The notes under the pieces are model-generated. The model searched no databases and had not been told where the DNA came from. It saw only the letters and a program-made list of their open reading frames with translations. DNA of 64,000 nt from an uncultured Lachnospiraceae bacterium (lineage in GTDB: Bacteria; Bacillota; Clostridia; Lachnospirales; Lachnospiraceae), in assembly GCA_947169385.1 (NCBI GenBank), contig CAMVPR010000008.1, positions 1 through 64,000 of the forward strand, given 5' to 3'. This document shows positions 37,380-45,146 of this stretch, one piece after another. Each line of letters begins with the position of its first letter. Position 1 is the first letter of the stretch. The translations under genes and the position numbers were made by a program.

Positions 37380-37443
37380 TGCAGTCTTATAGCCTAACGT
37401 CCCCGCTATCATACGGTTATGTAACCGCAATCCGCTGACTGCA
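37380..37443 (-). ncRNA. Candidate folded RNA in the pilMN leader
   Basis: On the minus strand TGCAGTC (37437-37443) pairs perfectly with GACTGCA (37380-37386). Inside are a hairpin CGGTT/AACCG with a 4-base loop (37414-37427) and a second stem ATAGC/GCTAT with an 11-base purine-rich loop GGGGACGTTAG (37389-37409). This is a compact three-stem junction about 75 bases before the pilMN ATG. It does not match the c-di-GMP-I or c-di-GMP-II riboswitch patterns I know. Found by eye; chance pairing is possible. Confidence 0.35.
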
Positions 37444-37694
37444 AACAAGCCAATTACAATACATAGATCCTCAGACCACAGCCGAGTAATTTATGCTTAA
37501 TCAGCTCTAATAAATTAATAGTTACAAAAAATGCATAGCATAAATATCAATCTGTATATACAAATATCAATCTATAACCATGCAGAGCATTCATAAAACT
37601 ACACAAAAACAATCATGGACTCCTCCACGATGTCGTATAAATATTAAGTTGCCCCGCTAATTGTATATATAAAGTCATATACTTACTTTTAAAT
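37444..37694. other. Long AT-rich gap upstream of pilMN
   Basis: Together with the leader this makes a gap of about 450 bases between the pilin and pilMN genes, the longest undisturbed gap in the window. I see no coding frame, no dispersed repeat and no clear promoter. A separate pilMN promoter is the likeliest content. Confidence 0.4.
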
Positions 37695-37729
37695 ATTACA
37701 TAGTGCAAGTAACACTTGCACTATGTAAT
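37695..37729 (-). terminator. Perfect 16-bp hairpin after the major pilin gene
   Basis: ATTACATAGTGCAAGT and its exact complement are separated by three bases, 42 bases after the pilin stop. ATTTAAAAG rather than a clean U-run follows on the minus strand. It should end most pilin transcripts or protect the pilin mRNA. Confidence 0.75.
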
Positions 37730-37771
37730 TTATGAATCAACATTGATATCTTACGATATAAATCACGCGTG

Positions 37772-38326
37772 TTATGAAATAGAAGCACGTGATGCAGTTG
37801 ACTTACCATCCATCTGATCAGAAAGGTTAGGAATAAGCTCAAGAACACCACCTGCACCTGGATCAGTTGCACCTTTAGTCGCTAAAGTACCTGCACCAGA
37901 AACATTCAAGCCAATGTAAATTGCATCATCTGAACTCATCATAAACTGGAACTTACCACCAGTAATCTTAGAACCACCAGCAAGCTTAGTTGTCTTAATC
38001 TTCTCGAAAGCCTTAAGTCCACCAGAAAGATCCTTATCAACTGCTTCCCAATAAGTCTGAGTACCAGAAGCACCACCAGTTGCAACAGTAGGAACATCAG
38101 CCCACTTTGTTGTGTTGTATGGTGCATATGCAGAAGCGTTCTCATCTGAAAGTGCAGTCTGCATAGATGACTGGATAGTACCACCATTGTTAACATCACT
38201 TGAACGACGTGACTTAGCAATGTACTTGATAAGTGCAGGAGCTAATGCACCAGCTAAGATTGCCATAATAGCAATAACGATGATAAGCTCAACCAACGAG
38301 AAACCTTTGTTGTTCATTTTCTTCAT
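37772..38326 (-). CDS. pilA: Major type IV pilin
   Basis: The 184-residue protein has MKKMNNKG, then FSLVELIIVIAIMAILAGAL, the classic class III signal with cleavage after Gly8 and Glu at mature position 5. The short length, Ala/Ser/Gly-rich globular domain and position between pilC and pilMN mark it as the main subunit. No cysteine pair is seen in the C-terminal region, as is usual in Gram-positive pilins. AAAGGAGAGATACT precedes the ATG. It follows pilC by 93 bases and is isolated from pilMN by a strong hairpin, which fits high expression of the subunit. Confidence 0.92.
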   Translation of the reverse strand: MKKMNNKGFSLVELIIVIAIMAILAGALAPALIKYIAKSRRSSDVNNGGTIQSSMQTALSDENASAYAPYNTTKWADVPTVATGGASGTQTYWEAVDKDLSGGLKAFEKIKTTKLAGGSKITGGKFQFMMSSDDAIYIGLNVSGAGTLATKGATDPGAGGVLELIPNLSDQMDGKSTASRASIS

Positions 38327-38419
38327 AGTATCTCTCCTTTACTATAAATAATTAATAAGTTACTCTATATAATCGCATATGAGCGATATATATTCATTAT
38401 GAAATTGTAAGAGTGAGAA

Positions 38420-39637
38420 TTATAAGTTATCCATATTCTCGTACATTGAAAGAAGCGGTCCGTATACAGCACCCACGATACATCCTACAATGCCTGCAAG
38501 GAACACCATAATAAGTGGCTCCATAGCCGATGTAAGCGCCTTGGTTGCCTCCTCTACCTCTTCATCGAAGAAGTCCGCAACCTTGAACATCATCTCTTCT
38601 AAGTTACCGGTCTCCTCACCTACGTGAACCATCTGAGTGAGCAGAGGCGGGAATATACCCATATCCTTAACAGGCTTAGAAAGAGGAACACCCTTCGCAA
38701 CCTGATCTCTGGCATCAAGGAGCTTGTCCTGGATAATCTTGTTGGTCATAACCTTCGCAACTGCCTCAACCGCATCGATAAGCGGAATACCTGATGCCAT
38801 AAGTGTACTTAAAGTTCTAGCAAATCTTGCTGCTGAAGACTTGATTGTAAGGTTACCGATAATAGGAACCTTCATAGCAGCTTTAGCGAAAAAGTACTGA
38901 CCAGTACTGGTCTTCTTAAAGAACTTAATCGCAAAAACAATAGCCGCAACAATCGCAATCAATATGTACCACTTGTACTTGATGAAATCACTACAAGCAA
39001 TCATGAATCTTGTCATGAGTGGAAGTTGCATATCCATATCTTGAAACATCGATGTGAAGTTAGGAATAACGACAACCATACATACTATAACAACCGCAAC
39101 CGCAACTATACATACAATGATAGGATAGGTAAGAGCACTCTTAATCTGAGCCTGCAATCTACCATCCTTCTCGAAGTGATCTGCCATACGAACAAGAGCT
39201 GTCTCTAATGAACCTGAAGCCTCTCCTGCCTGAACCATGTTAATAAGAATAGGAGGAAAGACATTGGGATGTTGTCTCATACCATCCGCAAGGTTACTAC
39301 CCTTCTCAACTGACACTTGCAATGCTCTAAGCGCACTCTGCAGCTTAGCATTGGTCGCCTGCTCAGCAAGCATATCAAGTGCCATAATAATAGTAACACC
39401 GGCGTTAAGGATTGAAGCAAACTGCTTACAAAACATCGATAAGTCCTTAGCCTTAACCTTGCCTCCAAAACTAATGTTAATGTCCTTGTCAAGCGCACCT
39501 TCCTCTGAGACATCAAGAACACTCGCAAATCCTTGACTCTTAAGCTTGTCCTGTGCACTCTCAACGCTACCGGCATCTATCGTGCCTCTCTTAGTCTTAC
39601 CATCAGCGGTAAGAGCCTTGTACTTATAAGTAGCCAT
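38420..39637 (-). CDS. pilC: Type IV pilus platform protein PilC
   Basis: PilC is the polytopic platform that the motors act on. The 405-residue protein has two T2SSF domains: about residues 67-190 (FCKQFASILNAGVTIIMALDML) and 270-395 (FARTLSTLMASGIPLIDAVEAV), each followed by hydrophobic segments. The N-terminal KYKALTADGKTKRGTIDA is standard. Both copies keep the GxxGxLE pattern (GEASGSLETAL, GEETGNLEEMM). Length is normal. A predicted promoter lies 110 bases upstream. Confidence 0.95.
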   Translation of the reverse strand: MATYKYKALTADGKTKRGTIDAGSVESAQDKLKSQGFASVLDVSEEGALDKDINISFGGKVKAKDLSMFCKQFASILNAGVTIIMALDMLAEQATNAKLQSALRALQVSVEKGSNLADGMRQHPNVFPPILINMVQAGEASGSLETALVRMADHFEKDGRLQAQIKSALTYPIIVCIVAVAVVIVCMVVVIPNFTSMFQDMDMQLPLMTRFMIACSDFIKYKWYILIAIVAAIVFAIKFFKKTSTGQYFFAKAAMKVPIIGNLTIKSSAARFARTLSTLMASGIPLIDAVEAVAKVMTNKIIQDKLLDARDQVAKGVPLSKPVKDMGIFPPLLTQMVHVGEETGNLEEMMFKVADFFDEEVEEATKALTSAMEPLIMVFLAGIVGCIVGAVYGPLLSMYENMDNL

Positions 39638-39746
39638 CTAATCTCCTCCATCTCGCTAATATCTGCTCCACTATTGACTTGCGACTATGAACTAATCTCT
39701 AAACCCCCGAGACTTGTCCACACAAATGTCACAATAACACACTATT

Positions 39747-39775
39747 AATATACACACAGTTATGCAAAATTTCAA
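39747..39775 (-). promoter_or_regulatory. Predicted promoter of pilC-pilA
   Basis: On the minus strand TTGAAA (39770-39775) and TATATT (39747-39752) are separated by 17 bases, giving a leader of about 100 bases before pilC. It would drive pilC and the major pilin together. Confidence 0.5.
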
Positions 39776-39831
39776 TAAAATTGTGATGATAATGTAAAAT
39801 TTGTTGAAATTAACCAAAACGATTGTGCAGA

Positions 39832-40893
39832 TTAACCAAGTTTCTTGATCATACTTGCCTGATCCTGAGAGAATGTAATAGCAGTCTCCTTATCGATCAT
39901 GCCCTGTCTGTAGATATCATAAATCGAATCGTCCATGGTAATCATACCCTGTGCACGGCTCGTCTGCATTGTTGAAGGAATCTGGTGAGACTTACCTTCA
40001 CGAATGAGAGCCTTGATAGCAGGTGTCTCAATCATGACCTCGAACGCTGCAACTCGACCATTGCCATCTGCGGTAGGCATAAGCTGCTGAGAAATAACCG
40101 ATACCATAACCATCGCAAGCTGCACTCTAATCTGTTGCTGCTGATGAGGTGGGAATACGTCTATGATACGGTCGATGGTAGCAGCAGCTCCGATTGTATG
40201 GAGTGTTGAGAATACCAAGTGACCGGTCTCAGCGGCAGTGATAGCTGTTGAGATAGTCTCAAAGTCACGCATCTCTCCTACAAGGATGATATCAGGATCT
40301 TCACGAAGCGCTGCACGAAGCGCGTTAGCATAACTTAATGTATCCTGACCAACCTCACGCTGGTTAACCATAGCAACCTTGTGGTGGTGAACGTACTCTA
40401 CAGGATCTTCCATTGTAAGAATGTGAGTACTCATATTAGAGTTAGCTCTATCTAATATTGAAGCAAGAGTTGTAGACTTACCTGAACCGGTAGGCCCTGT
40501 TACAAGAACAAGTCCTCTACGTCTCTTATAAAGTTCTACTACATGCTCAGGAAGTCCCAACATGTCAGGCGTAGGTATAACAGTCTCAATACGACGAAGC
40601 GCAGCAGACATGCAACCCTTCTGCATATATGCATTAACACGGTAACGGCCGATGTCCTGAGCTGTGTACGAGAAATCCGCCTCACCCTTCTCCTTTAAAA
40701 TGTTAGCAAGGCGAGGAGTAAGCATACTCTCTACCAAAGCTCTTGTATCTGCCGGTGCAAGTCTGTCAACAGCAACGTCAACAAGCTTACCGTGAATACG
40801 AAGTTTAGGTGGTACACCCGCTGTGATGTGGATATCTGACGCTTTCTGTTCAAGCGCAAACTCGAGTAACTCGTTCATTGTAATCTGTGCCAT
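39832..40893 (-). CDS. pilT: Pilus retraction ATPase PilT
   Basis: PilT powers pilus retraction. The 353-residue protein starts with the PilT N-terminal region (MNELLEFALEQKASDIHITAG). It carries Walker A VTGPTGSGKSTT, the Asp box ILTMEDPVEYVHHHK, Walker B ILVGEMRD and the His box GHLVFSTLHTIGA. The C-terminus has MITMDDSIYDIYRQGMI. Presence of PilT beside PilB predicts retractile pili and possibly twitching. GGGAGAAAT lies before the ATG. Confidence 0.95.
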   Translation of the reverse strand: MAQITMNELLEFALEQKASDIHITAGVPPKLRIHGKLVDVAVDRLAPADTRALVESMLTPRLANILKEKGEADFSYTAQDIGRYRVNAYMQKGCMSAALRRIETVIPTPDMLGLPEHVVELYKRRRGLVLVTGPTGSGKSTTLASILDRANSNMSTHILTMEDPVEYVHHHKVAMVNQREVGQDTLSYANALRAALREDPDIILVGEMRDFETISTAITAAETGHLVFSTLHTIGAAATIDRIIDVFPPHQQQQIRVQLAMVMVSVISQQLMPTADGNGRVAAFEVMIETPAIKALIREGKSHQIPSTMQTSRAQGMITMDDSIYDIYRQGMIDKETAITFSQDQASMIKKLG

Positions 40894-40944
40894 ATTATTT
40901 CTCCCTTATGTATAATTTATTATTATCTTAAAATGTAAGTATAA

Positions 40945-41031
40945 GATTCTTCGCTTCGCTCAGAATGACATCCGTGGAGCACACTGTGCTCCGCTACGAT
41001 GTGTTCTTCGTAGCGGCGAACATCGTTCGCC
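40945..41031. repeat. Dispersed repeats R2 and R1 between pilT and pilB
   Basis: R2 in reverse form is at 40945-40970. R1 follows with its two hairpins in swapped order: GGAGCACACTGTGCTCC at 40976-40992, then GTAGCGGCGAAC... at 41010-41031. Here the GCTAC and GTAGC arms face each other across 12 bases, rather than lying at the element's ends. Confidence 0.85.
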
Positions 41032-41044
41032 ACATACATCTATA

Positions 41045-42760
41045 TTACATGCTGTCCTCAGCCTCATATGCAATCTTCTTCATCTCCGCGATAGACGTAA
41101 CTCCATTAAGAACCAAATCAGCCGCTGCCATACGAAGCGTCTTCATTCCTTCCTCGATAGCCTTCTGCTCTATCTGGTCAGCCGTTCCGTTAGATGCAAT
41201 AATCTTGGATATCTCATGAGTAACCGGAAGTATCTCATATACACCGATACGACCTCTATAACCTGCACCACCACACACGCCACAGCTCTCATTCCCACTA
41301 GGATCATATATGGTAGCTTCCTCTCCGGGAATTCCTAAGATATTACATTCATAATCTTCCGCAAGTCTTGGAACCTTACATGTACAAAGTCTTCTTACAA
41401 GACGCTGAGCAATAACACCCACCAAAGCATCTGCAACTGTATACGGCTCCTGACCCATATCTATAAGACGGGTGATGGTACTTGCAGCAGAGTTGGTGTG
41501 GAGTGTAGAAACCACCAAGTGTCCTGTGATAGCCGCTTTAACCGCGATATCGCAAGTCTCACCGTCACGAATCTCTCCTATCATAATGATATCAGGATCC
41601 TGACGCAAGATAGAACGAAGTGCTGCGGCAAATGTCATCTCTGCCTTTACATTAACCATAACCTGATTGATACCGTCGATGTTCGCCTCGACAGGGTCTT
41701 CAACGGTGATGATATTAACATCTTCTGTATTAAGCTCACTAAGAGCTGTATAAAGTGTAGTTGACTTACCGGAACCGGTAGGCCCTGTAACAAGGATGAT
41801 ACCATGTGGATTGCTAAGGATACCATCGAACTTAGCCATCTCGTCAGGTGTAAATCCAAGCTCACTCTTAGGCTTGGTAAGACCTTCCTTGGAAGTCATA
41901 CGCATAACTATCTTCTCACCATAACAGGTAGGAAGAACAGACACACGGACATCAAACTCCTTGCGGTCTACCATAATTGTGATACGACCATCCTGTGGCT
42001 TACGCTTCTCAGCGATATCCATACCACCCATAATCTTAAGACGCGCTGAAATACCGGGCATCATACCAATATCAAGCCTCTGAACAACCTGAAGTGCACC
42101 ATCTATTCTGTATCTAACACGAACCTGCGTCTCCATAGGCTCGATATGAATATCGGAAGTCCTCTGTCTTACGGCATTCTCTAAGATACCCTTAACAAGT
42201 TTAACGATAGGCGAGTTCTCGATGTCTTCATTGACTTCTTCTTCCTCAGCAATACTAAGTCCCTCTGCCTGAAGCTCCGAACGATACTGCTCAGCAGCCT
42301 CCATAGCTTCACGATCACCAAAGTACTTACCGATAATCATTGTAATGTCTTCGTCATTACAAAGGAGAGGCTCTATCTGATAGTTGGTCGCAATAGAGAG
42401 GTCATCTATCGCAATAATATCCATAGGGTCTGACATTGCCACGCGAAGAACGTTAGGATTCATCTCGTCAAATTCAATAGGAACAGCTCTATACTTCTCA
42501 ATGAGGTTCTCAGGAACCAATGAAAGTACGGAATCCTCAAGCTTAACCCCCGCCAAGCTTATGAACTCTATACCGAGCTGCTGCTGCAATGTAGCATTAA
42601 GTATATCCTGGCTGATATAATCTAGCTGCACAAGAGTCTGACCAAGCTTCATGCCAAGCTCTTTCTGCTTAGACAAAGCCTCCATCAACTCTTCTTCAGT
42701 AATAGCACCAGCCGACACCAAGAGATCTCCAAGTTTAATCTTCTTGCGCATCATCTTCAT
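41045..42760 (-). CDS. pilB: Pilus extension ATPase PilB
   Basis: PilB drives pilin polymerisation. The 571-residue protein has an N-terminal MshEN/GspE-N domain (about residues 1-160: GDLLVSAGAITEEELMEAL), which in relatives can bind c-di-GMP. The ATPase core has Walker A VTGPTGSGKSTT, Asp box IITVEDPVE, Walker B IIMIGEIRDGE and His box HLVVSTLHTN. The zinc-binding cysteines CTC and CGVCGGAGYRGR are present near residues 465-515. GAGGTG precedes the ATG. The gene heads the pilus locus and has its own predicted promoter. Confidence 0.95.
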   Translation of the reverse strand: MKMMRKKIKLGDLLVSAGAITEEELMEALSKQKELGMKLGQTLVQLDYISQDILNATLQQQLGIEFISLAGVKLEDSVLSLVPENLIEKYRAVPIEFDEMNPNVLRVAMSDPMDIIAIDDLSIATNYQIEPLLCNDEDITMIIGKYFGDREAMEAAEQYRSELQAEGLSIAEEEEVNEDIENSPIVKLVKGILENAVRQRTSDIHIEPMETQVRVRYRIDGALQVVQRLDIGMMPGISARLKIMGGMDIAEKRKPQDGRITIMVDRKEFDVRVSVLPTCYGEKIVMRMTSKEGLTKPKSELGFTPDEMAKFDGILSNPHGIILVTGPTGSGKSTTLYTALSELNTEDVNIITVEDPVEANIDGINQVMVNVKAEMTFAAALRSILRQDPDIIMIGEIRDGETCDIAVKAAITGHLVVSTLHTNSAASTITRLIDMGQEPYTVADALVGVIAQRLVRRLCTCKVPRLAEDYECNILGIPGEEATIYDPSGNESCGVCGGAGYRGRIGVYEILPVTHEISKIIASNGTADQIEQKAIEEGMKTLRMAAADLVLNGVTSIAEMKKIAYEAEDSM

Positions 42761-42819
42761 AAGTCAATACACCTCGCTATACAAAATTACTTATATCAAT
42801 TCTAAACACACACAAGACT

Positions 42820-42847
42820 ATTGTAACACATTATGACAAAGTTGCAA
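42820..42847 (-). promoter_or_regulatory. pilB: Predicted promoter of pilB
   Basis: On the minus strand TTGCAA (42842-42847) and TACAAT (42820-42825) are separated by 16 bases. The -35 box lies inside a large inverted repeat, so a DNA-binding regulator could block or recruit polymerase here. Confidence 0.45.
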
Positions 42848-42873
42848 ATATTTTAAAATATTTCGTCACTTTG
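42837..42873. promoter_or_regulatory. Inverted repeat over the pilB promoter
   Basis: CAAAGT and ACTTTG flank an 18-bp perfect palindrome AAATATTTTAAAATATTT. It overlaps the predicted -35 box of pilB and may be an operator. It could also act as a weak terminator for the U32 gene, which ends at 42898. Confidence 0.4.
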
Positions 42874-42897
42874 CACATACCAATTATGCAAACGATG

Positions 42898-44133
42898 TTA
42901 TCCAGCCATCCTAAGTATCATTCCAACGCCAATCTCGTCTTCGTCAGAATGCTCAAGCTTAACATATAACTCCTGCTTCGGATGAGGTGCGCTCTCCATA
43001 AGTTGCCCCATATCGTCCTCAATAGAAATGACTTTAGCAATAGCATTTGCACCATTAGTTAGCATAATCTCTATCTCATCGCCTACCAGGAACTTGTTAC
43101 GCTGAGTAATCTTAATCGCTCCGTCCTCTCTAATGTCTTCGATGTATCCAAGGTATGTATACTCTTTAATATACGTATTGGAATCATATATCTGTGTCTC
43201 GTGAGTAGGCTTTCCATAATAAAAGCCCGTTGTAAACTGCCTGTATGTACATTTAGCAATCTCTTCTCTATAGTAATCAAGATTAGAGTTATAGACATCG
43301 AGTCCTTTATAGAAATCGTCAATAGCACGCCTGTATGTCCTAGTAACCGCTGCCACATAAAGCGCCGTCTTCATTCTTCCTTCAACCTTAAAACTATCAA
43401 TGCCCGCATCTATAAGATCCGGAACATGCTCAATCATAGACAAATCTTTGGAATTGAATATATAGGTACCACGCTCATTCTCCTCAACAGGAAGATACTC
43501 GCCCGGTCTCTCTTCCTCCATAACGTAATATCTCCACCTGCAAGGATGTGTACAAGCACCCTGATTAGCATCACGTCCGGTGAAATAGTTGCTAAGCAGG
43601 CATCTTCCGGAATAAGAGATACACATAGCTCCATGTACAAAACTCTCTATCTCCATATCCTCAGGGATATTCTCTCTTATACCCTTAATCTCCGAAAGCG
43701 ATAACTCTCTTGCAGATACAACCCTTGTTGCACCAAGGCTCTTCCAGAAGTTATATGTACCATAGTTGCAATTATTAGCTTGAGTACTTATGTGAATGTC
43801 AATCTCCGGCGCAATCTCTCTTGCAATCGCAAAAATCCCCGGATCCGAAATAATCATAGCGTCAGGCTTGATGTCCTTAAGCTCTTTAATATATTCTCTG
43901 ACACCGCTTAAATCCTCGTTATGAGCCACGATATTAACAGTCACATAAAGCTTAACCCCATGCTCGTGACAATATCTAACAGCCTCTCGCATAGTATCAT
44001 TATCAAAATTATGAGCATTTGCCCTAAGACCATATAAATCACCGCCAATGTATATCGCATCCGCTCCATATAAAACTCCCACCTTAAGCACCTCTAAGTT
44101 CCCCGCAGGTATCAAAAGCTCAGGCTTTCTCAT
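42898..44133 (-). CDS. U32 family protein, probable tRNA hydroxylation protein TrhP
   Basis: The ATG at 44133 (after AGGTG) gives 411 residues; a GTG three codons earlier overlaps the ribosome binding site. The family signature ESFVHGAMCISYSGRC is complete, with further cysteines in QGACTHPCRWRY that in relatives bind an iron-sulfur cluster. In Bacillus the yrrN-yrrO U32 proteins (TrhP1/TrhP2) make 5-hydroxyuridine at tRNA wobble position 34, and TrmR (yrrM) methylates it. The gene lies ten bases after a TrmR homologue, which supports that role over the older label of collagenase-like peptidase. Only one U32 gene is present. Confidence 0.85.
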   Translation of the reverse strand: MRKPELLIPAGNLEVLKVGVLYGADAIYIGGDLYGLRANAHNFDNDTMREAVRYCHEHGVKLYVTVNIVAHNEDLSGVREYIKELKDIKPDAMIISDPGIFAIAREIAPEIDIHISTQANNCNYGTYNFWKSLGATRVVSARELSLSEIKGIRENIPEDMEIESFVHGAMCISYSGRCLLSNYFTGRDANQGACTHPCRWRYYVMEEERPGEYLPVEENERGTYIFNSKDLSMIEHVPDLIDAGIDSFKVEGRMKTALYVAAVTRTYRRAIDDFYKGLDVYNSNLDYYREEIAKCTYRQFTTGFYYGKPTHETQIYDSNTYIKEYTYLGYIEDIREDGAIKITQRNKFLVGDEIEIMLTNGANAIAKVISIEDDMGQLMESAPHPKQELYVKLEHSDEDEIGVGMILRMAG

Positions 44134-44142
44134 ATCATGCAC

Positions 44143-44787
44143 CTACTTTCTCTTAACAAGCGCCACACCATCACCTATAGTAAGTATAGATGTGACCAGA
44201 CTCTCATCACTCTTCAAACTCTTTAAAAACTCTCTCATGCGCCCATATACAGTGTGATCCCGCCTTGTCATAACCTCGACAGGCCAAGCGATATCTCCCT
44301 CCTGTAAAATGTTATCGCACACCATTACTCCACCCCTCTTAAGTAGAGGCATTGCCTTCTTATAGAATTCCTCATACTGTCCTTTAGCAGCATCCATAAA
44401 GATTAAATCATACGAGTCATTATTCAAGGTATCAAGCACTTCAAGCGCGTCGCCGAAGAAAATGTTGATTACATCTGTTAAATCTGCATTTTCTACATTA
44501 TGAACCGCTCTAGCGTATCTCGCTTCGTTGCGCTCAATTGTATCTATGTTTGCTCCTAAAGGTAACACTTTAGCCATTACTATAGCCGAATACCCTATCG
44601 CTGTACCTATCTCCAACACTCTCATCGGTTTATTAAGATTAATCAGAAATCTAAGTAATTCTCTGACATCCGAGCGAATAATAGGCACATGATTATCATG
44701 TGCCTCCTTAAGTAATCCTCTTATAATCTCATCTTCTTCAGTGTTAAGCGAATCAACATATTCCTTAACATGCTCTTCAACTATCAA
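44143..44787 (-). CDS. trmR: tRNA 5-hydroxyuridine methyltransferase TrmR
   Basis: The start is taken as the TTG at 44787, because AGGAGG lies six bases upstream of it. An ATG at 44805 would place that site inside the gene. The product is 214 residues, a class I SAM-dependent O-methyltransferase. It has VLEIGTAIGYSAIVMAKVLP (SAM motif I), IDTIERNEARYARAVHN, YDLIFMDAAKGQYEEFY and GGVMVCDNILQEG. TrmR methylates 5-hydroxyuridine at position 34 of certain tRNAs. The U32 gene just downstream makes the substrate in relatives, so this is a two-gene modification unit. Confidence 0.85.
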   Translation of the reverse strand: MIVEEHVKEYVDSLNTEEDEIIRGLLKEAHDNHVPIIRSDVRELLRFLINLNKPMRVLEIGTAIGYSAIVMAKVLPLGANIDTIERNEARYARAVHNVENADLTDVINIFFGDALEVLDTLNNDSYDLIFMDAAKGQYEEFYKKAMPLLKRGGVMVCDNILQEGDIAWPVEVMTRRDHTVYGRMREFLKSLKSDESLVTSILTIGDGVALVKRK

Positions 44788-44797
44788 AACATGCCTC

Positions 44798-45139
44798 CTA
44801 GTCATCCAAAACTTCTATTGCTAGCTGAAGGTCCGATAATATGCCTTCCTCGACTTTGTTAAGCATTCTGACAAGTCTCTGCTCCGCACCTAAGAACTCA
44901 TTGACAGAAGCGAGACTTAAGATATCGCTGTATTCAGCCCTAAGCCTTGCGACATCCTCATATGCATTAAAATCAGCCATACTCTGAATCCTTATATTCT
45001 TGCGTTCAAACTCCATGAGTCTTGAATATACTTTCTCATCTTCCTTGAGCTTGTTAAGAATGCGAACGTAATGATTATACTCATTGCTGTTCTTAATCTC
45101 CTGATTAAGCTTCTTAGTCTGATACATAACCTCGTTCAT
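44798..45139 (-). CDS. YlbF family protein
   Basis: This 113-residue helical protein matches the YlbF/YmcA family, with KNSNEYNHYVRILNKLKED and a hairpin of two long helices. In Bacillus, YlbF acts with YmcA and YaaT and modulates RNase Y-dependent mRNA processing. It is placed seven bases after rnj and ten bases before trmR, so the run rnj-ylbF-trmR-trhP is one operon. A link to RNA turnover is suggested by the RNase J neighbour. Confidence 0.75.
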   Translation of the reverse strand: MNEVMYQTKKLNQEIKNSNEYNHYVRILNKLKEDEKVYSRLMEFERKNIRIQSMADFNAYEDVARLRAEYSDILSLASVNEFLGAEQRLVRMLNKVEEGILSDLQLAIEVLDD

Positions 45140-45146
45140 AACAACC

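Noticed and set aside
37305..37694. A c-di-GMP (GEMM) riboswitch before pilMN.
   Set aside because: The hallmark GGACGCAAAGC-type and paired tetraloop/receptor elements are not present; only a different three-stem fold is seen.
42898..44133. Collagenase-like secreted peptidase (older label of U32).
   Set aside because: No signal peptide, and the partner gene is a tRNA methyltransferase; a tRNA modification role fits better.
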